A program made the translations under genes and the position numbers. From Podocnemis expansa (taxonomy: Eukaryota > Chordata > Testudines > Podocnemididae): 64,000 nt of DNA. Location of the stretch: NCBI GenBank assembly GCA_007922195.1, contig ML682059.1:9383748-9447747 (forward strand), in the 5' to 3' direction. The notes under the pieces are model-generated. The model was not told where the DNA came from. It made no database searches and saw only the letters and a list, made by a program, of their open reading frames with translations. Of the stretch, positions 11,001 to 23,000 are shown piece after piece (within the stretch, counting starts at the first letter, position 1; each line of letters starts with the position of its first letter).

Positions 11001-14000
11001 TGCTGCCCTGGAAAAAGACGGGGGCATGGGCTACTGTGCCTGATTTGGTGCCCGGTCCTGATCCAGTCCTGGGGCCCCGATCGGGCTCCTGCTGCTGCCA
11101 GCCAGCGGCTTAGCCCCAGATCCCCATCCAGGGCCTGGTAAGGCAGCTGCCATCATGGGCGGTCCAGCTCTGCATCTCTGGCCAGTGACATGGCTGGATG
11201 GGTTGCTGCCACTGTGGAGCACTCGGGGCACTGGCGCTGGGACTTGGGGCACATGCCCCTTGTGCCAGGCACCAGCAGTGCTACTAATGGAATCAGAATT
11301 TCAGCTAAAAGCTCATGGCATCTGGTTCTGTTAACAAAAATTTAATTCATGTTACATGAACCCCAGTCTAAATCTTTTCTCAAGGCATGGCTGTTTCCAT
11401 GCTTTTTCCTGTCTGCCATTCTCCATTATAGTCTGGGACTGAACCCTAATAAGCTTTACCTGGCCCACTAAGTCACAGTGCATGATCTGCCACTCCAGAC
11501 TGGCTTCCAACAACTATTATCAGGGTGATGAGAATCATTCCTCTCAATTACTGTCCATTTCAGTGTGAAGGGATTGTTTTACTATAGATGAATTAGGATT
11601 TACCTTCAAGCTAAAAAGAAAAAAAAAATCTACAAAACCCTCGGTACAAGTTTTTAAGCTCCTGGAGAGTGGGTTGGGTTTACAAATGTTGGCTCTTGAA
11701 TAGCAGTTATGTTCTATACCACTTGCTTAGGCGTATGAATGGGTTGTTTTCACTACTAGTGGAACTTTCAATTTAAAAAAAAAAAAAGACATTTTTCAGC
11801 AGGATTACATTATGTCTTTTCCTTAAAGCTGACCTGATAAATATCTCTGCCCTTACTGCTTATCAGAGGTAAGTTTGGTAAATTTAGTCAGTTTAAGGGT
11901 GCCGTGATTTTATTTTGATTTCCTGAATTAAGCTGTAGATAAAAACATTTAATGTAATTGATTCCTTTTTGTGGGGACTCGTTTCTAGATGATCGACCAG
12001 TGAGAGAGAGTGAACGAAAGGCATCCCTTTTACATTTCACTACAGATCAAGCATTTGAGTTAAAAGATTCTTCACCAACAGCAAAAGTGAATGAAATTCA
12101 AAGGTATGAACATGTTAACAAAAACGGTGGTTCTGAGGTGTTGAAAAGGAAATTAGGGCTTAATTCAAAAGGAAATACTACACTTTAGGTGAGCTCATAA
12201 ATGTTCTTAGTGCAAGAATCATAAAAAAAAAAAACCATAGCTGTAGGGACATTTGGAAAATCTACAAGATTCTCTTGTTCTTTCACTATCAGTTTTAGGA
12301 GTTACTTTGGGAAGATATCCATGTCCATATGTTGACAGACATTACCAGTTTGTCACTTGTGCAATAACTTTCTGTAGCCAAGTTTGTATATTTTAAAGAC
12401 CACAAATCTCTGGTTTAGGAATTCTTGCTCATTTCCAGTTACCTGATTCCTTCTCCTTCATTGGTCAGTTTATGCAGTTCATATTTAGTTCTGTCTTTGT
12501 TGTTTTCCTGATATAATTAAGCCTGTTTACGTGCTGTGCCCATCAACCCATATTTTTATAATGGCACCAGTCTCTAGTATCTATGGGTTGCCCTACACTT
12601 GCCACCATTGTCAGCTGCAGTCAAAAGGAGATACACAAGGTTTTTTACATGGCTTGCATATCTCCCTTTAAGTTCTAACGCCCACTTATTTCCATGACTC
12701 CACTGCTCTGAATTGAAGGGAAGTGCTGTCCCTTCAACTTAGTGCTATTCTTCTTATGGGAGTGAAGTTGCTGCGTCAGCTCCTGATTGATTGAGTGGGT
12801 CTTCACTGACTGCTCAGTTGAACCAGAGAGGCTGAACTGACAGCAGCAGATTTGCTGCCCAACATAGACTTGGCCTAAGGATAGGAGTTTTGAAGGTACT
12901 GAGGCATTTAAGTCCCAGTTTAGGCTTGGCTGCAGTCCACAAAATGCCTGCCAAACAGTGGAGGCGCTTCAACTCGGTGCCAAAATTTTTCAGGGTAAAC
13001 AGTCCCCCAACACCCAGCAGCTATGTTGCTGCTTCTGGGTAAGCATAGTGCTGATTAACTCTAGGCTTCTTGATGCTCATCCATCCTTAGTTGCAGGTAG
13101 GGCCCAATGGAGCAAGCATGCTGAAAGGCCACCTCCCAGGATAGGTCTCACTCAAAATCTGGTAGGAGATGGGTATTTTATAATTATTCTACCAATGATT
13201 AGAGCAGTGGTTCCCAACCTGTGACCTGGGGGCCAAAAGTGGCCCACAGGGAGCTTTCAGAGTAGCCCATGACTTCCCTCCTACTGGCTGCGGAAGGGAG
13301 CCATTACCTAAGGATCTAGGCAGAGTGTGTTTCTGTGAGGCTAAAAGACAGGTGCAGGCTCCTTACTGCAGCTAAAAGGGATGGGTTATTTGTGTTCCAT
13401 TCCCCCATCTGTAGCAGGGAGCACAGCAAAGCATTCTGCCTAGGTCTCGTGGTGCTTGGGTCCCTGCTGGAGGCAGAGGGGTTGGAGATCAGCACTCCCC
13501 TCTCCTGGCTCCGGCGGAGCAAAGCACTCAGCCTGAGTCCATAGGTGCTGGGGTTTCTGCTGGACCCAGGGAGACAGGAGCACTGATCTTCACTCCTCCT
13601 TGCTGCAGAAGGGAGCCTCTGCCTAGGGACTTAAGTGGAGTGCATGGGTCTACAGGATGTGTGCAGTTTCCCTGCACAGCCAGGGAGACAGATCAGCAAT
13701 GAGACGGCCTCCTTGCTGAACTCCTTCCATCTGGCTGAAGTGGAGGGTCCTGCTGGCACAAGACTAGTGGCCCTTCAGGGTTGTAAAAGTCATATCTGTT
13801 GCCTTCAAGCTAAAAAGGTTGGGAACCACTTGGTTAGTCTTAATTGCGAGCCCAAGTTCAGTTTTCCCCCTGTGCTAGAGTGGGGGAAAAGCTTTGAACT
13901 GGGGCCTCATACCTCTCAGTAAAGTGCTGTAACCACAGAGCTACAGGATATGGCGGGTTCCCTCAGTCTCTTCTGTTGAAACCATTTTACTGTGGGTTAA

Positions 14001-17000
14001 ATAATGAGAATGATTGGAGCAGAAAGACTAGACTGAGGGTCTCCCGCCTCCCAAATAGTGCCTTACCGGCTCACCTACAGAGTTATTTTTGTGCAATCTC
14101 TCTGGTCCACTGACTCCTTCCTTATTTATCTGAAGTGGAATAGCTTAAGCAGGAGAGAATCGGGTAAACCGTCATGAAAATAGTTCAGTGTTAGAGCACT
14201 CTTGAAAAGAAAGGTGGGGAATCTTTGTTCTCTGTCTGCCAGAGAGGGGGAAATTGAACATCTTTACAACCCTGGTGAGTGCTTTAAACATGGGGCTACT
14301 AATTATAAGGTTGAGGGGATGGAACCTCCTCTCTGTTTTGGGTAGAGTAAGGCAGGTGCCTAACTCATTTCTACAAGAAACTGCTTAGATGCCTATACCA
14401 TCTGGCTCTGGGTGGCTGCTTTCCAATCATAGATTGCTTAGCATAGATAAGAACTTCCTTGCAGTCTGGATTTAAACTTCCTCACTCACCAAGAGATGGG
14501 TGCCTAGCACATGCCCATCTTTGGGATTTCCATTGGCTAGTTTAGGTGGCTTCCCAGCTAGTGTACTGGCTTTTGCTTTTAAAGGTGCCTGTCTCTTCCC
14601 CTCCACTGTATGGGCAATCTAGGTGCTTAACTGAGGTTTTGTGGATAACAGTGTTCCTGTAATTTTTGTAGGCCCTAAAGGTTAGGCATTTCAACAAATC
14701 AGTGTCATAGCACCCAAATCCCTTTGTGTATTCCGTGTTGAGTGCCAGTTGGTCTATCTTTCCCCATCCAGGCATGGACAGGAGATCATTTTCTGAGCCT
14801 GACTATAGTTATAAATTGATTTATTTTGAGAGGGATTCTGGTATTCATAATTTTTCCCCCCACTGCTGGATCTGATTTTTAACAACAATTCAGTTACTCA
14901 CTGTATTATGTAAATTGTAAATTCTCTAGGAAATGGGTAATCTTTTTGTTGCATGTTTATACCATGCCTAGCAAAATGGGACACTGATCGTGCTCTCTAG
15001 GCATTTAAAGAGATTACAAAAGCCAACAAGCTGAGGAGGTAATAGGAAAGGAGTGGCATATGGCCCACCTCTCAAAGAGTCTTTCGCACCTAACTCTGGG
15101 TAGGAAATGTTTAAGGGACTTTACTGGAAGAAGTTAAGTACCTAGGGAATTTAGGCATCTACAGGCTTATGCAGCAGCAGAATGGTATTTTGAAGATCTA
15201 GATTCTGAATTTGGGAACCTAAAATGGCAGTTAAGCACCTAAATCCCTTTGTGGCACTTGTCCTCTTTGGTGTTTGAGATGTCCAAACCTGGTACAGCTG
15301 TAAGTGCTTTTCAGTAGCCTGTGTGATTGAGCACATCTTCAAAAATATTATTTAACTGAAGAAATGTAATCATGGTGTTTGTTAGAAAATGTACCTTTAT
15401 TGTGTTGTGCTGTATGCTGTTGTTGCTTTTTAAAATCCGAAGAATTGAATTCTTCAGTAATCAAATATTTTGAAACTTAGAGCAAATTAGTATTTAAAAT
15501 TTGATTTGAACAGTTTATAGACAAACTTAAATTAGCTGGGCAGTTATATGCAAATCAGCATTTAAGTTTAACTCAAGAAGTGTTGGAGGATCCCTTTCAG
15601 TGCATCATTATCATACACTTATCTCTTCCTCCTGCCCCCAATAATTACAGTATAGATTAAAGTCACTTGCAGAATTGGAGCCTAAAAACACAACACAAAC
15701 AAAAGATTGAAGAAATAGAGAATTATCACATTTCATATATGGAGAACTGGGACTCAGATTCTGTGACTGACCTAAGATCACACAGGAAATTCGTAGCAGT
15801 TAGAAATTAAAACCAGATCTCCTGAGCCAGTCTAGTCCTTTAACCATTATCCAATATCTTATAAAAGATTAGTTGTTTCATTTCTAAGTATTCAAAAAAA
15901 AAATTGGCTGGTCCATTAGTTATGTACTTTGCTATGTATCAGTGTTAAAGTTGGTTTAACAGAAAGGATCTTTGAATATAGGCAACTGCAAGATTAACAT
16001 AAAGTGCCAATTTGACAGCATGTTTTCCTTAACAGATCTAGCAAGCCCCGAATAGCATATATTAATTCCATGTCAAAGAAGTGTTCCATGATGGATGAAG
16101 AGGATGAAGCAGTGCTAAACTTAATTACAAAGTGTGAATGGGACTTGAGCAAACCTCTTGGAATAACAGGATCTGCTAAAAAGGATCCTGAAGTAGAATT
16201 TCACAGTTTACAAAGTATGTTGATGTCTTTAAAAATATCATAAAAATGAGTTAGATAATATTTAGTGACTTGTTTAAATAAGATATTAGAGTTTAGGGAC
16301 TATATCTTCTGCACATCTTTGAATGTTTTCAGATGCATCACTAACATTTTTGAAGTACTAAATTTACTTTGCATAAAACAAACAAAAAGACTAAAGGTTA
16401 CATAGAACTGTACGTACACATTGATATTCTTTGCTTACTTTCTATTGAAATTTTTGTTATGTATAATTTATATGAAGTGTGCTATATGGGAGAAAAATTG
16501 AATAAAACCTCCATTGTCTTGTGACATGTCCCTTAGTATAAATTTTGAAAAGTGTGAAAAAATATTTCTATAAAATAAAAATTATAACAAAAGACAAGAG
16601 TTCCATAAAAGTACAGTAGGAGTACTTTCTCTCCATGCAAACAGTATAGCTAGAAGGTTGTATTGGAGCCCTAAGAGTTCTAGGCAACGTCACCTTCCCC
16701 TTGGACTATTTGCACATATTGGAAAGAAAAGTGCTTTGAGAGACATTTTTCTGAATTTTTCTTGCATTTGGGCGTGGGGGCAAGATTTTACTTCTGTAGA
16801 AATAACACAGATTGACTTCTTGAATTAGTGGATCCTCCAAGATCCAGAAGGGCCCAGTGCTTCTATATAGGTATACATGTGAGGAGAGACAAGCTATTCT
16901 GTTTCAACATTATTAATCTGAATGTGTTTTATAGAGCTACTAAACTTTAATTCAGTCTGTCATTTCCGGAGGTATTCGCAATATTGATGATAGTGTTGGC

Positions 17001-20000
17001 ATTGCTATGAATCGGAAACTTGAAACCAAACCCATCAGCCTGCAAATGTGGAAGCAACAAGCAAATATGCCTATGGTAAGAAAAAACAAAACAAAACTCA
17101 CAACACAAACTTGTGTTGTCTTTAACTATATAAGCTTGTAAGCTACTGTGTAGTATTAGGAAAAATGTTGTAGATATAAATGCAAGCTTATAGGAATGCC
17201 CTTCCTCTGATTGTAAATGGAATGGTCTTAAAATATCTGAATCTAGTCTTTGTCTGGTGTATTCATCTTAATTCAGTTGATGGTTTTTGTTTAAAACTAG
17301 GATGATACTGCAGGTCATAGAAATGTATTGTACCTTGTGAAGATAATTATGTACAATTTTGATCTCTTTAGCCTTGTCTACACTTTCCTTAATTCTTTAT
17401 CAGGCCTTGAGAAATGTAGGTTTCTGGTTGCCATGGTGACCAGTTTCAGTGGCCTGTCAGCTAGCTCTGCTGCACCCTCTGGTGACTAAAAGTAAAATTG
17501 CTGGCACCTAGCTGTTAGCCAGTTTTGTCTACTTCTGCTTTACATCTAGCACAGACCAGGACACTGTCCTAAGAGTTCTCCCTGTTGCTACCACCTGTTC
17601 AGCTCCACCAATAGTAAGTCTTTTGTGCCTGTCACTGTTTTAACTACATTTAGTCCCATTCGGAATAGGATAAGGTAATACCACAGTTAAAATGCTGGTG
17701 GTTAGACAACACAAACCCTACCAGTGGGATTTTTTTCTCCCACAAATGCTGATGTGATAGATAAATTTGTTAGTCTTTAAAAGTGCCACAGGACTCCTTG
17801 TTTGTTTTGCTGAACTACATTAACACCGCAGCCCCTTTGGAACCTCCTATCAATGCCAGCTAGCACCAGTAGGGCTACAGTAGTGGTAGCAACAGTGCAA
17901 AATTTTAAGTATTGTTTTGACTACATCTGCACCACAGGAAAAGGCCACCAGTAGAGCTGTAGCTGGCCCAGGTCAGCTGACAGTCTTGAGCTGTGTGGCT
18001 GTGAAATGGCAATGTAGCCCATACTCTGCTCTTTCCCCCATGTAGGCTCATTGGCTATTTCTAATCTGAAAGCTTAGTTTAGACTTGCCAAACTAAGCAG
18101 TTCTAGGTTAGTTTGAAATAACTGTGGGTTAGTTCAAACTAACTTTTTAGTTTGAACTAAAAAGCGCAGCTAGTTCAAACTAACTGGTTAGTTCGAACTT
18201 ACTTAGTTCAAACTAGCATGGCAACATTGCCCTAGTTTGAGCTGTACCTGCAGTGTTCTGTGAGTTGAGTAACAGAAAAGTTCAAAATTGAGCTTTGCTT
18301 TTATTGTGTGGTTGGGTTTTTATTAAAACATTTATACAATTCCAAAAGAATGCAAGGTGCTTGCCAGACAGTCTCTCTGGGAAAAATGTGTGGATGCCCA
18401 TTAAAAAAAAAAACAAAAAACAACCAAACCAACACCCCAAAGTTGTAGAATCAACACTACGTCCATTGAGGCATACAATTACTTATGTGCGGGTTGGTTT
18501 CAGCTCCAGTTTAGGGTAGCATTGTATGGTGAGTAAGACTAACACAGAATGTGCTGCAAAACTTGGGTATTTTAGAAAAGAATGCTGGTGTATCTATGCT
18601 CCAGAGACTTCATTGGCTGCGTGTTCAATCTGGGTATATATATGTGTTGATTTTTGGCTCAGAAATTTATTACTAGTTTGGGCCTTGACTACTTTAGTAG
18701 TCACCTCTCTTATACTTTTGTCTGACACATGAGATCATAAAGTCTCCTTAAACAAACAGGCCCCAAATTTAAATGAGGGGTCTCACAGCAGGGTGTTTTT
18801 CAGAGGAGAGGCCTAAGTTTTGGATCTTGCTCCCTTCTCTGGGAGAGAGCTACAGTTCTTTATCTTTCGGTCACATTGCAAAGCCCATCTGTTTCTTTGT
18901 AAAGAAGTTACTATTTTAACTAGTGGGGTTGCGTTCTGAGTCAGAGAAAAATTGTGAGTGCCCATAGAGATTGTTTCTGGTCCAGAATAAATATTAAATT
19001 ATTTTTTTCAAAGATACAAGTTGAAGTCAGAATATAAATTTCAGAAATTACTCTTCAGTTGCTCTAGAATTTTGCACCAGTTCTGGCTTATGGCTTGTCT
19101 ACATGAGCAGTCAGTGTGTGGCAAACTGGAATGCTTTGAAGTAATTCTCAGATCAAGAGATGCAAACTGATAACACTTATCAGCAGAGTCCACATGGGCA
19201 GTTAGTTCATGGTGGGCTGGTGTGAGGTAGATTCACATCCCAGGCTGCCATGAACATCTTACTAAATATTTAACTGTTCTGATGCAGTGAAATCTCCAGG
19301 TGGCTTCAGCAGTCTATGTATTTTTTTTCCTCTTTTGAAAGGGGAAAAAGTAGGGGGAAGTAGTGAAAAGAGCTCTGGACAAGCACTTTGGAAATGTTTC
19401 CTTACTCTATCATTCACATACATGTCCTTTATTAGGAAATACAATTAATTCAGGGAAAACATTGCCAGAAATTTCTGCTGAAATGTAAACTTTAGGGCCC
19501 CAATCCTGCAAAGATTTATTTAGGTGGTTAATTTTGAGCACAATAAATCTGCTGAAATCAGCTGGGTTGCACACATGCTTAAAGTTAAGAACCTGAATAC
19601 AGAACTTCACAGGAGGGAAGCCTAAGTGACTGCACAGTTTACTTAAAGGTCAACTCAAATCTGGAGCTTTTTCCTTAATAAACTAGGATACCAGACCAAT
19701 TACAATATGTGCTCAAAAGTTTTGCACTTTAAAAGAAAGTATTTTAAAATGCATACCTCCTTTATTTACTTGCCTGAATACTAGATTGTGTGGCTTTTCC
19801 TCTATTGGCCGATATAGCCAACTTCCAGGGCACATAATTTTATTTTAGTTAAACATTTTTCTTTTGTCAAAAAGGCTACTCAGCTCTCCTTTTAGCAGCT
19901 TCTGCCCTTACAGAAACTTTTACAGCCTTGGAAATTTAGCAAGATAAATTTAATTTTATTTTGAGAGGCAGAATAAAGCTTTCAAACCATAGCACTTTAT

Positions 20001-23000
20001 CAGATTTGCAGTACAGTTTCCTGAGTGCCGTGTATGTTTTCATACTGATTATTTATTGATATTTTTTAATCTAGGATGTTAGTTCAGAAAACAGAAGTGC
20101 GTTGAAAGTTCAGGAAACTGATGAAGGTAACAGTTGTTTTTGTGTTAACTTTGTGCTGTATATAATGTGTGTATATATATACAAAGAAAAGATTATGTAG
20201 TTTTTAAGCTCATTTGTCACTTATAGGATATTCCAATTTAATGGGCTTATTTACCATTAATTATACGGCTATGGGAGTTTTACTGACAAATAAAAGAAAG
20301 GCCGAAGGCTTCCACAACATACAATATAGAGGAATAACTTAATCTATTCCAGTTTTCTTAATCATTGACTTCATGTTTGTATCAGATACTCTTATCACAA
20401 AGCTTAAAAATTACTCATTGTTAGTCTTGTAATAGCATGTTTTAAAACATTTCAGGTTCATGCCTTTTGCAAATAATTCTGTATCCTGTGTGTTGCTATT
20501 GTGTGGAAACTTACACGAGACTCCTTGCAATGCTAAATTAAAAATTAATAAAGCTACACACACCTAGTTTCCTGAATAAAGATGAAAAATTTGGATTAAT
20601 TTCAGTGGGAAACCGAACAGCCACTAGTTTTCCATCTTCCAAAAAAAAACCCCCAACTCTTGTGATCCTGTATCAATGAATATCTTGTGTTACCAATGCC
20701 AAGGTGTGTGTTTATGTATCGCATTACTTCCTACCATATAATTTAAGGAGATCAAGTAAGCTTTTAAAACATGATTTTTCCCTCCCAGATTATAGAAGTT
20801 TGCCTAATTGTTCACCAGCTCTACCTGTTGTACATAATACCGTTAAGCAAGGGAAAGAGAAAAGAAAAAATGGCATCAAAGTTACATTTTCAGACAATAA
20901 GACTCAAGATCTTCTCAAGAGAGACCCTAATCTCAAATTTCAAGATGAGGCTGAATCTTATAACAAAATTACAACCCCTGCTAATTTCACACCCCATCCA
21001 GGTAACCACTGCAAAAGTTGTCTGTTTTCACTTGAGTAGTTCAGTTAACCTCTGTAATGCAAACTTACATTGTCCCCTGTATACTTTTATGGAAGTGTCT
21101 GATCCCAGCAGTTCTGCTACCTCATTTGTGGTTTTCCGACACTCTTCCTAATCAGATCTCTGGTCACTCCAAATGTGGGGGGAGAGAAATCATACTACCT
21201 GCAAGTCCAATGATTTTTCCATTGGTTCTGCATATGGTATAGTATTGTGTATAGTGAGATGTGACTACTCCAGATCAGATTATAAACAACTTTTTGGCTA
21301 TGTCAGTATCTAACTGCTTAGTTCAGACTTGCTTAGTCCAAACTAAGCAGTTCAGTTAGTTCGAACTAACCACATTTTTTTTAGTTCAAACTAACTTTTT
21401 AGTTTGAACTGAAAAAGCATGGTGAGTTCAAACTAACCACTACATCATGCTAGTTCAAATTAAAGTTCAAACTAAGCGGTTAGTTTGAATTTACCATTCA
21501 GACTAACTAATTAGAACTAAGCTTTGCTTAATTTGAACTAAAATTTTTTTTAGTTCAAACTGTGCAAAGCCTAGTGTAGACCGGGATCAAATTAGTCTGG
21601 ATTAAGCCTCCTTAATCCAGACTAATTTGCTAGTATAGACATAGCCTTAGAGATTAAAGTCCAAATGTGGCTTGCATACATCTTTATTTACTCATAGGCT
21701 GTTGAAAGTGTGTCTCTCACACATGTGCTGGCATTAGGAGTCATAATGGAGCTGCAAGGGTCACCAAGATAAATGCCCCTTGGTGTAGGATCAGCATACT
21801 GTACATGCCTCTCCCTACCTTACAGGGCCCAGCATAGGGGCATGGCAGCAGGGAGACGGGCCATAGGATTTTGAGCAGCAGGCCTGCCTACGGGTTGCTC
21901 TTCAACTCAAAATAGCTGGAGAGATTCTCTTAAGTCAGGACACCCATTGGGACTGTTCTGACTGATACTAGAGGCTGTAATGGTCTTAGAACAGTTAAAA
22001 TCTGGAAGACTCAGATGCTGGGAGTGGTGCCATCTGTGTTGAACTTCCTGAGAAGTATAGTACAGAATAGCTTATTTCAGTTATTTGGGGGGACTCTGAC
22101 TAACCCTCCTTCTTCCCCTCTTTTCTAGAAAAATCACCAAGTTAGCTGTCTCAGTGAAAAATCCTAGTAAACACAAGGCACAGGTAGCTTTTTCCTCAAT
22201 GTAGCTAGTAGAGGGTGAAGCCTTTGTCTCCCTGTGGGCTGACTTCCAATATCTACAGCAAGATGAAAAAGTAGAGTGAGTGAATAACTGATTTTTTTGG
22301 TTTAGTGGCTGGAACAAAAACAAAGTTTGCTTCTGGTCAAACAAAAGAGAGGATTTGTTCCTTTTCTTTTAGTTTCAATTTTTGTTATTTAAAATTTATT
22401 TAAATGAGTCTAGCTAAGTGTTATAATTAAATAGTTTTGAAAAGGTTAAATGTTTCATTTTAAAAACATGGATATGGACAGTTTTGCATTTTTTCATTTA
22501 TTTATGTGAAGCTATTTGCTGAAATCAACCTAATTAGTGAGTAATTTTAGTTGTCCTGAAAATGTGTTTTTGGCAAATAAACCATTGGACTGAAGCATTT
22601 CACCCAGCTCTAATAAAATGTAAAAACCGAACAAGCCCACACTTTTTCTTTTGGAGTGAAGACATGGTCTTAAGATCTAAAGAGACAGGGCAGCAGCCGT
22701 ACAGTCCCCAGGTGAGGTTTTGTTTGAGATCATGCAGGGCTCAGGTTTATGCTCTGGTCCAGGTCAACGACTCCACCTTGTGGATTTTTCTAATATTGCC
22801 ATACAGTTTTTGCCATTTCACAAGGACTGTTTAATAAATGAACTATGTACTCATTTCCTGAAATATATACCTATAGCATAGACTAGTATAGTAATAAGCG
22901 GAACAAGTATTTCATGTCCTTCAGTCTAAGCATGAGGGCTATTGCTGGCTGCATTATAATCAGTTTTCACTTAAATGAAGATTGAGTAAATGAAACCAAA

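Larger units (their letters stand above)
8858..11988 (+). other. CEP72: CEP72 intron 3
   Basis: 3.1 kb. An old MIR-like SINE lies at about 9460-9690, and a GC-rich unclassified block at about 10985-11280 interrupts AT-rich sequence. Poly(A)/poly(T) runs occur near 10211, 11622 and 11776. Nothing else recognisable. Confidence 0.7.
12104..16035 (+). other. CEP72: CEP72 intron 4
   Basis: 3.9 kb. It contains the hAT MITE at 13205-13831, old tRNA-core-type SINE/LINE remnants at about 13835-14360, and a MIR-like tail at about 15715-15855. The remainder is AT-rich with no exon-like open frame. Confidence 0.75.
17076..20074 (+). other. CEP72: CEP72 intron 6
   Basis: 3.0 kb. It holds a Penelope arm (17724-17845), a palindromic MITE remnant (about 18075-18250), possible MITE ends at 17372 (GCCTTGTCTACACTTTCC) and 19092 (GGCTTGTCTACATGAGC) whose partners I could not find, and an old CAATCCTGCAAAG-type repeat near 19500. 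Confidence 0.7.

Noticed and set aside
12104..12188. Extension of CEP72 exon 4 past the donor
   Set aside because: The frame stays open for 28 codons, but GTATGA at 12104 is a usable donor and the next exon joins in frame with family-conserved residues.
16215..16955. Small exon at about 16335-16358 after TTTTCAG
   Set aside because: A possible donor (GAA|GTACTA) would leave it in phase 2, not the phase 0 needed by exon 6.
18075..18250. CRISPR-like array
   Set aside because: The repeated words are palindromes of a MITE in alternating orientation without unique spacers; the genome is a vertebrate's.
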